Assembly (NCBI RefSeq): GCF_002290085.1
Contig: NZ_CP023173.1
Location: 398,501 to 462,500 of the forward strand
Source: Mesoplasma chauliocola
GTDB taxonomy: Bacteria > Bacillota_I > Bacilli_A > Mycoplasmatales > Mycoplasmataceae
Reading direction: 5' to 3'
Length of the DNA: 64,000 nt
In this document: piece by piece, positions 24,945 to 35,258 of the stretch
Layout: every line of letters begins with the position of its first letter
Numbering within the stretch: position 1 is the stretch's first letter
The notes under the pieces: model-generated
Told to the model about the DNA's origin: nothing
What the model saw: only the letters and a program-made list of their open reading frames with translations
Database searches by the model: none
Made by a program: the position numbers and the translations under genes

Positions 24945-25958
24945 ATGGCAGAACAAAATAAAACTAAATCAAAAGTAAAAATTGTTAAACCTCTTAAAAA
25001 AGAAGTTAAACAGACAAAAGAACTGCTTTCTGATTTGAACAGCAAAATTAATAATCAACAAGTCTCTGAAAAAGAAAAAAGACAGACTTTGATTAAAACA
25101 CATAAAAAGATTACTAATCTTTTATTACAAACTATTCCTTACTTGTTATTTTTATTTATATTAGATGTTGCAATGTTATCGGTTATTACAATTTTATTTA
25201 TTTTATCATCATTTGTGATAAATGAAGGAACTGGACAAAATGTTGTTAGATATGCTATGCTTATAATTTCAGCATTAATGCTTGCAAAATTTACTTATAT
25301 GAATTGATTTTCAAAAAACTTGTATTTTAAAAAAATAGTCGTTTTTAAATATAAATCTAAAGTAGATAAGCAAAAATTTAGAGCAGTTAGAGAAATTTCA
25401 TTTACACCTATTTGATTTTTAATCTTCTTTGTTGCATCAAACTTCTACATTACTATTTTAATGAACTTTGAAATTCAACGTTATTTTGTTTCAACAAATG
25501 ATAATAAAGTTCTTATCTGAGCTATTTTAAGAACCACTATAGACATGATGCTTCTTCCATCATTTTTGAACTCATTTAATAAAATTGCTGCTAACTCTAA
25601 AGCAGTTGATGCAAACTATGTAAAATTAATTAAAGATCAGTATTTCTCAAATAAGTCTTTATTTGAAGATGTTGAATTTGAAGATAACTATTTAAACTTA
25701 AAATTTAGTAAAAATAACTTAACTTCAAAAAATGGTTTATTTATTTTAGTTAATAAAGATGATTTAACTAGACCTGATCAAGGTAGAATGGTTGAAATTA
25801 ATGGTGAAATTCTTGACCGGTATAAAGAAATTTGAGAAAGTTATGTTGACTTACTTGAAAATAGAATGAAAGCAAAATTTAATAAAGCCACAGTTCATAA
25901 ATTATTTTGATTAGAAAGAATTTATGATACTGTTTTCTTGGATTTATTTGAAATTTAA
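24945..25958 (+). CDS. Four-segment membrane protein, unknown
   Basis: 337 residues with TGAs as Trp; ATG after AAAAGGAGATTAT. A Lys-rich N-terminal about 65 residues precedes membrane segments near 68-90, 103-120, 150-175 and 187-205; the last 130 residues are soluble and carry LFILVNKDDLTRPDQGRMVEINGE. No family recognised. Monocistronic with its own terminator. Confidence 0.8.
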
Positions 25959-25969
25959 ATTTTATATTA

Positions 25970-26001
25970 AAAGACCTTATGTATTTCATAAGGTCTTATT
26001 T
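25970..26001. terminator. Bidirectional terminator
   Basis: AAAGACCTTATG / CATAAGGTCTT stem with TATTT loop and flanking A and T runs. It lies between convergent genes and overlaps the stop of the minus-strand gene at 25996. Confidence 0.85.
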
Positions 26002-26304
26002 TTTATCATCAATTATTTTTTCATTATAAACCACTTGAAATTCATTAATTGCTATTTTTTCTTTAATAGGTAAAACTTGATTTAAATATTTTTGTGAAGA
26101 TTTTCTTCCTGTCATTATTGCATTATAAATAACTCAACCTAAAATAGGAATAAATCATAATAATCTTAATCATCCAGCTGTTTTACTATCAATTTTGTTA
26201 ACTTGTTTATAAAGTTCTTTATTTTTTTCTTTTAGTTGCGCATTTTGTTTAACTAATTCTTCAATAGTTAAATCAAGATTTCTTTTCAATATTTGTTCAC
26301 TCAT
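25996..26304 (-). CDS. Small single-span membrane protein with coiled coil
   Basis: 102 residues, missed by standard-code tools because three TGA codons encode Trp. ATG 26304 after CGGGAGAAAACT. Residues 1-45 form a likely coiled coil (IEELVKQNAQLKEKNKELYKQVN), then one Trp-rich membrane segment (GWLRLLWFIPILGWVIYNAIM) and a charged tail. No family recognised. Confidence 0.75.
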
Positions 26305-26373
26305 AGTTTTCTCCCGTTTATTTAGTTAAATTTCTTATAATAAATTTTAACATAAAACCTTTAACCTATTTGA

Positions 26374-26379
26374 TATAAT
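26374..26379 (+). promoter_or_regulatory. Probable -10 box of plsY
   Basis: TATAAT 29 bp before the plsY ATG in the divergent intergenic region; -35 not convincing. Confidence 0.5.
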
Positions 26380-26407
26380 AAATTTATTGTGGAAGGATTT
26401 GATTAAA

Positions 26408-27187
26408 ATGTTAGGAATTTTTATAGCTTCAATATTTGGTTATTTATTGGGTAGTGTTCTTTGATCAGTACCAATTACTAGATGAGTTAAAGGCGTTAGT
26501 ATTTATGAGGTAGGATCAAATAATCCTGGTGCAACAAACACAGTTAGAATTTTAGGCAAAAGATGAGGTTTAGCTGTTGCTTTACTTGATGGTTTTAAAG
26601 TTTTAATAACAGCAGCATTTGCAGTAGGATTATCAATGATTCCAAATGAACTTTTTAGTAAAACTAGTTACTTTATTCCATGTATTTTTGTTCTTATTGG
26701 ACATTGTTGACCAATTTGATATAAATTTAAGGGTGGAAAAGCTGTTAGTTGCTTCTTAGGGTTATTAGTTGTAGTTAATTACTTATACTTTTTGATATTC
26801 TTTATAGTTTGATGAATTTTTGCTTTTAAATATCGTAAAGTTAGTTTATCTTCAATTATTGGAACTGTAACAATATTATTGCTAATGTGAATACCTTGAA
26901 CTTATGGTGTATCACACTACAGTATATTTAATGGTTATGATTCTTTCATTGGTGCTTGAGATAATAACATAGTATTTAGTTTTTATAACTACTTGCATAA
27001 GTTTTCTTCAGAAATTCATCAGCAAAACTTTGCTGATGGTATGTTAACAGGTCAAATTGTAATTATAATAGGAATGGTAATTTTAGTTATACGACATAAA
27101 ACAAATATAATTAAACTGAAAAATAAAACAGAAGAACCAATTTATCCAAAAAAAGAAAAAAATAATAAAAAGGGAATGCATTCTTAA
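26408..27187 (+). CDS. plsY: Glycerol-3-phosphate acyltransferase PlsY
   Basis: 259 residues, many TGAs as Trp. Multi-span membrane enzyme with the PlsY blocks GSVLWSVPITRW, VGSNNPGATNTVRILG and HCWPIWYKFKGGKAV. It moves the acyl group of acyl-phosphate to glycerol-3-phosphate, the first step of phospholipid synthesis. The loop before the last membrane segment (SHYSIFNGYDSFIGAWDN...) is longer than in most PlsY, and a Lys-rich tail follows. Confidence 0.93.
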
Positions 27188-27210
27188 TTGAATGAGTTTC
27201 CTTTTTTTAA
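27171..27210 (+). terminator. Terminator overlapping plsY 3' end
   Basis: Imperfect hairpin between AAAGGGAATGCATTC and GAATGAGTTTCCTTT followed by T7; starts inside the last codons of plsY. Confidence 0.6.
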
Positions 27211-27407
27211 AAAGATAAGAAAGTTATAAAAATTTTAAATTTAGCTTATAAAATAAAATTTGGAAAAAATAAATTAACTTACAATAAAGTAAAAGTAATT
27301 GATATAATAAAATTAGTATTGGAATCAATCGAATTTAAAATTTTAAACATAATTTTGATATTTGTTCATAATTTTATCTATTTGATCAGTATTATAGAAA
27401 GTAGACG

Positions 27408-27650
27408 ATGAAAATGAACAAAGTTATATCAGTTAAAGTGTCTGACATTGCTCCATTTGGTGCTTTTGCAATTTTCGAATTAGACGGTAAACAATACAAA
27501 GGTTTAATTCACATTAGTGAAATTGCTAACACATTCGTTAACGATATTAATGATTTTGTTAAGATTGGTCAAGACGTTGAAGTTCTAATTTTAGAATTAA
27601 ACGATGAAAAAGCTCAAGCAAAATTATCAATTAAAAAAGTTAACGCTTAA
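27408..27650 (+). CDS. S1-domain RNA-binding protein
   Basis: 80 residues forming one S1 (OB-fold) domain: VSDIAPFGAFAIFELDGKQYKGLIHISEIA, then VKIGQDVEVLILELNDEKAQAKLSIK. Single-S1 proteins of this size (general stress protein 13/CvfD type) bind ribosomes or small RNAs. ATG 27408 or 27414; neither has a strong binding site. A TATAAT at 27303-27308 would give a leader near 90 nt. Confidence 0.85.
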   Translation: MKMNKVISVKVSDIAPFGAFAIFELDGKQYKGLIHISEIANTFVNDINDFVKIGQDVEVLILELNDEKAQAKLSIKKVNA

Positions 27651-27673
27651 TTTTTAAAAAAAAATTAATATTC

Positions 27674-27708
27674 AAAAAGAGAAAATTATTTTCTCTTTTT
27701 TTATTTTT
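27674..27708 (+). terminator. Terminator after S1 gene
   Basis: AAAAAGAGAAAA / TTTTCTCTTTTT stem, loop TTA, T-run beyond. Confidence 0.8.
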
Positions 27709-27767
27709 AATATAAATCTCTTTAAAAAATTAATATATAATAAATAAAATAAATTATAAATAAAAAA

Positions 27768-27830
27768 ACTTATACATGGCAGCATAATGGGTTGTCGACC
27801 TGCCTTTGGACCTATCCTTAGACTATAAGA
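27768..27830 (+). promoter_or_regulatory. Purine riboswitch aptamer (guanine/2'-deoxyguanosine class)
   Basis: P1 CTTATA (27769-27774) pairs with TATAAG (27824-27829). P2 is GGCAGC / GTTGTC around loop ATAATGG, P3 CTTTGGA / TCCTTAG around loop CCTA, and J3/1 reads GACTAT with the ligand-pairing C at 27823 (C means guanine type, T would mean adenine). The loops and the layout match Mesoplasma florum purine aptamers. J2/3 is shorter than in xpt-type guanine riboswitches. A TATAAT at 27736-27741 fits as -10. It is followed at once by a terminator and guaA, so purine excess should shut down GMP synthesis. Confidence 0.88.
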
Positions 27831-27832
27831 GT

Positions 27833-27863
27833 GAGGTTTTTTTAATAAAAAAACCTCTTTTTT
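27833..27863 (+). terminator. Riboswitch-controlled terminator
   Basis: GAGGTTTTTTT (27833-27843) / AAAAAAACCTC (27847-27857), then T6. Starts 3 nt after P1, so P1 stability can decide between terminator and read-through. Confidence 0.85.
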
Positions 27864-27882
27864 ATTTTAAAAGGAGACAAAA

Positions 27883-29424
27883 ATGAAAAACACTCAAATT
27901 TTAATTTTAGATTTTGGAAGCCAATATACTCAGTTATTAGCTAGAAGAGTTAGAGAGGCTAATATTTATACAGAAGTTTTACCTTTTGATACTAATATTG
28001 AAAAGATTAAGGATTACCCATTATTAAAGGGGATTATTCTTTCTGGTGGACCATCAAGTGTATATTTACAAAATGCTTATAAGATTGATGCAGCAATTTT
28101 AAATTTAGACATTGCAATTCTTGGCGTATGTTATGGTATGCAATTACTAACTCAATATTTTGATGGTTCTGTTGAATTAGCCGATCAGCAAGAATTTGGT
28201 AAAGCAACTATTACTATTGATGATGAAACTAATCTTTTATTTAATAATGTAGATAAAAATTCACAAGTTTGAATGAGTCATGCTGATCATGTAGTTAAAT
28301 TACCTAATGATTTCAAACAAATTGCTCACTCTGATGCAAGTGTTGCTGCTATTGCTCATAACTCAAAGCCTATTTATGGAATTCAATTTCATGCAGAAGT
28401 AACGCATTCTTTACAGGGAAAAACAATGCTAGAAAACTTTTTATTTAACATAGCAAAATGTTCTAAAGATTGAAATCTTGATGATTTTATTGAACAACAA
28501 ATAAAACTAATAAGAGAAACAGTTAAAGATAAAAATGTTATTTTAGGTTTAAGTGGTGGAGTTGATTCTTCAGTTGCAGCTGCTATTATTGGAAAAGCCA
28601 TTGGCAAACAATTAACTTGTATATTTGTTGATACAGGTTTATTAAGAAAAGATGAAGCTGTTGAAGTTATGAAAGCATATAAAACTAACTTTGATATAAA
28701 TATTAAATTAGTCGATGCTAGTGATCTTTTCTTTTCTGAATTAAAAGGTCTAAAAGAACCTGAGGCTAAACGTAAAGCAATAGGTAAATCTTTTATTGAT
28801 GTATTTACAAATGCAGCTAGAGAATTTAAAGATGCTGACTTTTTAGCTCAAGGAACAATTTACCCTGATGTCATTGAATCTTCTTCTCATGGAGCAAGTT
28901 CAAAAACTATTAAATCACATCATAATGTTGGTGGATTACCTGAAGATTTAAAATTCGAATTAATTGAACCTTTAAGAAATCTCTTTAAAGATGAAGTTAG
29001 AAAAGTAGGATTTAAATTAGGTTTGCCTGAAGAAATGGTTAATCGTCATCCTTTTCCAGGACCTGGTTTAGGAATTAGAGTTATTGAAGAGGTAACTAAA
29101 GAAAAAGTAGCAATACTAAAAGAAGTTGATGCGATATTTATTAAAAAACTAAGAGAATGAAATTTATATAATTCTGTTTCTCAAGCTTTTGTTACTTTAT
29201 TACCTGTTAAAACAGTTGGAGTAATGGGTGATAATCGTACTTATGATTATGTAGTTGCTTTAAGAAGTGTTAATACAATTGATTTCATGACCGCAACAAG
29301 TACACATCTTCCTTGAGAATTTTTAGATGAAGTAGTTAATGAAATAATTAATAAAGTTGACAATGTAAACCGTGTTGTTTATGATGTAACATCTAAACCT
29401 CCTGGAACAATAGAATGAGAGTAA
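27883..29424 (+). CDS. guaA: GMP synthase (glutamine-hydrolysing)
   Basis: 513 residues; ATG after AAAAGGAGACAAAA. Class I glutamine amidotransferase domain with LGVCYGMQ (Cys83) and [10 protein letters not shown] (His, Glu); ATP-pyrophosphatase site [10 protein letters not shown]-terminal dimerisation domain ending [17 protein letters not shown]. Converts XMP to GMP. Full length. guaB begins 3 bp later under the same riboswitch. Confidence 0.97.
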
Positions 29425-29427
29425 AAT

Positions 29428-30558
29428 ATGAATAAAGATTTAAATGGAAAAATAATTAGTAATGCTATAACTTTTGATGATGTTTTATTAGTACCTAATT
29501 ATTCAGAAGTGTTACCACATGAAGTTTGTTTAAAAACTAAATTAACAAAAAATATTGAATTGAATATCCCAATCATTTCAGCAGCAATGGATACTGTAAC
29601 TGAATCAGAACTTGCAATAGCTATTGCAAGTATTGGTGGAATTGGAATTGTTCACAAAAACTTAACAATAGAACAACAAGCAAATGAAATTAAAATTGTT
29701 AAAGGTGTAAAACCTTCTAAAGAATTTATTAATGCTTGTGTTGATCAAAAAGGTTGTTTAAGAGTTGGCGGGGCTGTTGGAGTTAATGATGAAACTTTAG
29801 TTCGTGTTGATGCTTTAGTAAAAGCAGGAATTGATGTTTTAGTTGTTGATTCAGCACATGGGCATAGTAAGGGTATTTTAGAAGTTGTAAAAACAATTAG
29901 AAGCAAATATTTGGATTTAGATATCATTGCAGGTAATATTTGTACAGCTGATGGTGCTGAGGCTTTATATAATGCTGGAGCTAATTGTGTTAAAGTTGGA
30001 ATTGGTCCTGGTAGTATTTGTACAACAAGAGTTGTTGCAGGAGTTGGAGTACCTCAAATTACAGCAATTAATGATGTTTACAACTGGTCTATTAATAAAG
30101 ATGTAACTTTAATTGCTGATGGTGGTATTAAGTATTCTGGTGATGTTGTTAAAGCTCTTGCAGCTGGTGCTCATTCTGTAATGTTAGGAAGCATGCTTGC
30201 TGGAACTGAAGAAGCTCCTGGTCAAGAAGTTATAATAAACAATAAACGTTATAAAACATATGTTGGAATGGGTTCATTAGCAGCTATGAAACGTGGAAGT
30301 AGTGATCGTTATTTCCAAAAAGGTGCTAAAAAATTAGTACCAGAAGGAATTGAAGCAGTTGTTCCATATAAAGGAACACTTGATGAAGTTGTTTTCCAAT
30401 TGGTTGGAGGTTTAAGAAGCGGAATGGGTTATACAGGTTCTGCAAACATTGAACATTTAAGAGCCAATGGAAAATTTGTTAAAATAACAGGAGCAAGTTT
30501 AAAAGAGTCTCATCCACATGATGTAGAAATTTCTGCTGAAGCTCCAAACTATAAATAA
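29428..30558 (+). CDS. guaB: IMP dehydrogenase lacking CBS domains
   Basis: 376 residues with no TGA. Core blocks are complete: [37 protein letters not shown] with catalytic Cys198, [17 protein letters not shown] and the flap [17 protein letters not shown]. The usual pair of CBS domains (about 110-120 residues between QANEIKIVK and INACVDQKG) is missing; only about 6 residues join the two halves. Typical bacterial enzymes are about 490 residues. Makes XMP from IMP with NAD. Without the Bateman domain, allosteric control by purine nucleotides should be gone; the riboswitch may replace it. Confidence 0.96.
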   Translation: MNKDLNGKIISNAITFDDVLLVPNYSEVLPHEVCLKTKLTKNIELNIPIISAAMDTVTESELAIAIASIGGIGIVHKNLTIEQQANEIKIVKGVKPSKEFINACVDQKGCLRVGGAVGVNDETLVRVDALVKAGIDVLVVDSAHGHSKGILEVVKTIRSKYLDLDIIAGNICTADGAEALYNAGANCVKVGIGPGSICTTRVVAGVGVPQITAINDVYNWSINKDVTLIADGGIKYSGDVVKALAAGAHSVMLGSMLAGTEEAPGQEVIINNKRYKTYVGMGSLAAMKRGSSDRYFQKGAKKLVPEGIEAVVPYKGTLDEVVFQLVGGLRSGMGYTGSANIEHLRANGKFVKITGASLKESHPHDVEISAEAPNYK

Positions 30559-30593
30559 AAACATAACTAATTTAAAAGTAGTTATGTTTTTAT
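30557..30593 (+). terminator. Terminator after guaB
   Basis: AAAACATAACTA / TAGTTATGTTTT stem, 10-nt loop, T-rich tail; begins at the last base pair of the stop codon. Confidence 0.8.
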
Positions 30594-30632
30594 TTACTTA
30601 AATTTTTTAATTTATTATTTAATTCTAAATAT

Positions 30633-31595
30633 TTAGACTTTATTATTAAATGTTTCTTTTTTAGAATTTTCAACAGCTCAGTAATGTGCACCTCAAATTC
30701 CTGCATCATTTCCGAGATTAGCTATTTCAATTGTCATATTCTCATAAAAAGATTTTAAAGTATATTTTTTTAAATTATCTAAAATTATTTCAGTTATTTT
30801 GTTTCCTAAATTTGATGGTCCTCCACCAATTAAGATTTTTTCAACTTCTAAAACTGTTTGCAAATACCCTATTGCTTTTGCCATTGGCAAAAGACATTCT
30901 TTAAAAATATTAATTATTACAGTATCTTCGTCATTAAAAAGATCGACAATATCTATTATTTTAATTTCTTTGAACTCTTTACCTAGTTTTGATTCAATAT
31001 ATTTTTTGTTATCAGTTTTATTTAATTCACGCTCAATTCCAGTAGCACTACTTTTTGCTTCTAAACAACCGTATACTCCACATGAACATAGTAATTCTTC
31101 TTCAGCAAAACAACCACCATGCCCACCTTCACTTGCAAAACCTTTGCCTGATCCTTCTCAAAGTTTTTTATCTAGAATTAATCCATGTCCTACACCAGTC
31201 CCTAAAGTGAAAAGCATCATTGAATTAGGTTTACTATTTTGACCTTTCTTTCATTCACCATAAGTTGCTGCATTTGCATCATTAAGAATAAATATATTTT
31301 CAAAATTAAAAATTCGTTTTGCTTCTTTAAGCAAAGGATAATTCCATCAATTTAAATTTCCTGCAAATACGATACTTTCTGTTTTTTTATCGTATGCTCC
31401 TGGTATTGAAAAAGAAATTGCTTCAATGTCTGATCAATTAAAACTATTTTCTTTAAAATAAATGTCAATCATTTTCTTTAAATTTTCTATTATTTCAAAT
31501 TTTGGTGTTTCAATAAAAAACTTGCTTTTTATTTCAAAATTTTCTATTAAAGCACATTTGGCTGAATTTCCTCCTAAATCAATATTAAAAATCAT
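30633..31595 (-). CDS. glcK: ROK-family sugar kinase, probable glucokinase
   Basis: 320 residues with TGAs as Trp. N-terminal FNIDLGGNSAKCALI (phosphate loop), FTLGTGVGHGLIL, EGGHGG, and the ROK zinc motif CSCGVYGCLEA. Catalytic Asp is in ILNDANAA. Last gene of the sugar operon, 18 bp after a small membrane protein; it would phosphorylate the free glucose released by the hydrolase. N-acetylmannosamine or fructose kinase activity cannot be excluded from sequence. Confidence 0.88.
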
Positions 31596-31613
31596 TTTTT
31601 TCTCTCCTAAACT

Positions 31614-31967
31614 TTAAAGTATATGTCTTGTACTTAAATAAATTTTTCTATATGTATATATTCCATACATAAAAGCAAAAATATTTAATAAAAATAATTC
31701 AAGAAGAACTAAAGCAAAAACAATTTTCATTGACTTTTCATTTAAATAACTACCATATATGTCAATTTTAAATATTGCAAATCAACAATAAATTACACTT
31801 ACTATTGTTTGAAATCCAACAATAATTGCTAATACCCATCAATATGGGAATGGTTTTGCAAATCCTATATAAATACAACTTGCTATAAATAGTATTGTTG
31901 ATACTATGAACACAGCTATACTTGAATTTAAAGAAAAACCTGCTTTCTCACGATCGTTATATCTCAC
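31614..31967 (-). CDS. Small three-span membrane protein in sugar operon
   Basis: 117 residues starting at GTG 31967 after GAGGAAATAAGCAAA; two TGAs as Trp, including a TGA-TGG Trp pair. Three hydrophobic segments (about 15-35, 43-65, 85-105). It starts 5 bp after the hydrolase stop, whose 3' end holds its binding site. No family recognised. Confidence 0.75.
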
Positions 31968-31972
31968 TTTGC

Positions 31973-33592
31973 TTATTTCCTCTCAATTACAATAACTTGA
32001 TAAGGTTCTAACTCGTTAAAATTAAATTTATCATAATTATTTAAAACTATTTTTCAGTCAGATTCTATTAAATCTAAATTTATTTTTTTATAATTAACTG
32101 TTCAATTAGTTAAAACTATAATTTCCTTTTGATTTAAGGTTCTTGAGTAAGCATAATCTTGACTTTCAAAAAAACTTATTTTACCTGAGTTAAAAATTTC
32201 ATTAGTTAATCTTAATTTAATAACTTCTTTGTAAAATGACAAAACAGAATTTTTATTTTTAATTTGACTTTCAACGTTAATGAATTTGTAGTTGCTATTT
32301 AAAAATAAATCCATATTTTCAGCTTCTGAAAAACCAGCATTATTCGAGTCATTTCATTGCATTACACTTCTTGCATTATCTCTTGATTTAATTCTCAGAA
32401 TATTTAAAACTTCTTCTTCATTTTTTATTTTTAACAAATCTTGCGCATTACCTACTGACTCTACATCTTTAAAATCAGTAAGTTTATTAAATGACAAATT
32501 AGTCATTCCAATTTCTTCACCTTGATAAATAAATGGAACACCACGCATTAATGATGTAAATGTAAAAATTGCTGTTGCGCTTTCATATCAAAATTTTTCA
32601 GTATTACCAAATCTTGAAACAGCTCTTGGTTGATCATGGTTATTCATAAATAAAGCAAGTGTTGAATTTTGAATTTGATAATATTCTTGCCATTCTTTTT
32701 GTAAATTTCAAAAAGCTTTTAAGTCTGGTTTAACAAAAGTTCATTTATTATTATTTTCATAATCTACTTTTAAATGTAAAAATGTAAATACAGAATCCAA
32801 TTCATGATTTTCATTTTTGGCATATTTAGCAGATTTCTCTTTTGTAGTTGAAGAAACCTCGCCAACTGTAAAGATATTTTCATCTTTTCCAAATATTTCA
32901 TCATTCATTAATTTAAAATATTTTTCAACATTATTACCATCAGTATAAAATCTTCTTCCATCACCTATATTGTCATCTTCAAAAACTTGAGGTTTACTAT
33001 ATAAATTACAAACATCAAGTCTAAATCCACTAATGCCCTTATCTTTTCAAAATTTTAATACATCAATTAATTCTTTTCTAACTTCAGGATTTTCTCAATT
33101 TAAATCTGGTTGTTCTTTTGTAAATAAATGTAAATAATATTTTTTTAAACTTGGAACATATTCTCAACTTGATCCACCCATTTTACTTTTTCAGTTAGTT
33201 GGCAGTTTTCCATTAATAGAATCTTTAAAAATATAATAGTTTAAATACTTTTCTTCACCAGCTAATGCTTTTTGAAATCATTCATGTTTATCTGATGTAT
33301 GGTTAAAAACAATATCCAAAATTATTGTTAAATTTCTTTTTTTAGCTTGTTCTATTAAAATTTCAACATCTTTCATACTACCAAAATCTTCATTAATTGC
33401 ACAATAATCAGCAACATCATACCCACTATCTTTAAATGGTGATTTAGTGAATGGTGAAATTCAAATTCTAGTTACTCCTAAATCTTTTAAATAATCAAGT
33501 TTATTAATTATTCCCTTGATATTTCCTTTACCTTTTTTCTCTGCATCTGAAAAAGTTAAAGGGAATATCTGATAAATTACTTCATTTCTCAT
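31973..33592 (-). CDS. treC: GH13 alpha-glucosidase, trehalose-6-phosphate hydrolase type
   Basis: 539 residues with TGAs as Trp; ATG after AAAAAGGGAAAAG. GH13 blocks: DIVFNHTSD, GFRLDVCN (nucleophile Asp), FTVGEVSS (acid Glu), FMNNHDQPR, and SRDNARSVMQW, where oligo-1,6-glucosidases and TreC have SRDNARTPMQW. Adjacent PTS gene suggests a phosphorylated disaccharide as substrate: trehalose-6-phosphate to glucose and glucose-6-phosphate. Substrate (trehalose, sucrose or isomaltose types) is inferred from context. Confidence 0.85.
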
Positions 33593-33632
33593 CTTTTCCC
33601 TTTTTCTATTTAGTTTTTAATATATTATAATC

Positions 33633-35195
33633 TTATTTTAATAATTCTGCTGCTTTAACTTCGATATTAAATTTTTCAAAATATTTTACTTTTGAGAACA
33701 AGATAGTTAATCCAATTGAAACCCCTGCTGTTATAAGCATTGATATCATGAATCAAGTATATCCTGTTCCAGCTCACGTATTAACACCATTAATTTGTGA
33801 TTCTACTTGAACGTTTAATATTCCTAATCATGCACCATTTCCTGAGTTTGTTGCACTAACTCCTGAAATAACTGCTAATTCTAATCCTAATCCAGTTGCT
33901 ATCATTGCTGCAACGAATGGATACATGTGTTTTAAGTTAACTCCATACATTGCTGGTTCAGTAACTCCTAGATAAGCTGAAACAACTGAAGGGATACCTA
34001 CGTCTTTTGCTCTTGGATCTTTTCTATTAACTAAAATTCATCCCAAAACTGCACTTCCCTGTGCGATTGCCTGTGCACAAGTTCCAATAAATAAGAAGTT
34101 TCCTCCATTTTGAATTGTATCTTGTACGAAAACTGCATTAAACAAATGGTGAACACCTGTCAATACAATTGGAGCATATGCAACCCCTATAATAAATCCA
34201 AAGAAATATTTTGCGATATTATTTGTAAATGCTCATGAAATACCAAAAGATATAACTGAAGCAACAATAAATCCTGCTGGACCAATAACAAACATTGCTA
34301 ATGTAAATGTTGGTAAGATTGTAACCAAAGGAACAACAATTTGACTTATAACTGCTGGTGAAACTCTTTTAATTCATTTATTAATATAAGCCCCAACAAT
34401 TCCAATAGCAAATGCTGGAATAACTTGTGCTGTATATTGAATTTTTCAAGGATATTGCATGAATCCTCAATCAAATGAACCTTCACTTCCCATACCTGCC
34501 ATTATTTGTCAAATTCATTTAAATCCCTCTTCTTGTGAGGCTTCACCTGAAACTTCATAAACATTCATTAAAGGTGGAACTAATAAACATAGACCAACAA
34601 CTATTCCCATTACTTGATCTGCTTCCATTTTTCTAAAAATACTTCAGCACAAATGAACTGGTAATCATCAGAAACAAACTTGAGCAGGAATTCATAAGAA
34701 TTCATTTAAACCAGCTCAAAATTGACCTGATTCGACTATTTTAAAACCATTAAAGTCAGCTTCTAAAACATTTCTGAAACCTAAAATAATTCCCCCTGCT
34801 ACTAATACAGGAATAATTGGAATGAACACTTCACCTAAAAAGTTTAATGATTTTAAAAATCATCCTCCATTATTTTCATTTGCAATAGCTTTTGCTCTTT
34901 CTTTTGAAACACCTTCAACACCAGAAACAGCAATAAATTCTTTAAAGTATCTTTCAACATCAGTCCCAATTATTATTTGGTATTGACCCGAAGATTTAAA
35001 TGTACCTTTAACGCTAGGCATATTTTCAACCTTAGCTTTATCAATAAGATTTTCATCTTTAATAATTAATCTAAGTCTTGTTAAACAATGTGTTGCTGAT
35101 ATTATGTTTTCAGAACCACCTAAATTTTCAACAAGATCTTTTGACCATTTTTCAAGATCGATTTTATCTTTTGGTAATTTATCTGTTTTACCCAT
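33633..35195 (-). CDS. treB: PTS IIBC permease, trehalose/sucrose class
   Basis: 520 residues, many TGAs as Trp. EIIB domain first, with phosphocysteine in ATHCLTRLRL (Cys37); then about ten membrane segments of EIIC with TGVHHLFNAV and GVTEPAMYGVNLKHMYPF. No IIA domain; it must take phosphate from a IIA encoded elsewhere. Sequence class covers trehalose, sucrose and beta-glucosides; the GH13 partner favours trehalose or sucrose. Promoter and palindrome lie just upstream. Confidence 0.88.
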
Positions 35196-35211
35196 TTTCT
35201 TGACCTTTCTA

Positions 35212-35227
35212 TTGGAAATGTTTCCAA
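35212..35227. promoter_or_regulatory. Palindromic operator before PTS gene
   Basis: Perfect 7-2-7 palindrome TTGGAAATGTTTCCAA, 17 bp before the PTS ATG. A minus-strand TATAAT-like box lies at about 35235-35245, so a bound repressor would cover the start of transcription. Symmetry and length fit a LacI-family site, and such a regulator is the next gene. Confidence 0.8.
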
Positions 35228-35258
35228 CTATTAATATTATATAATAAAAAAATAAATT

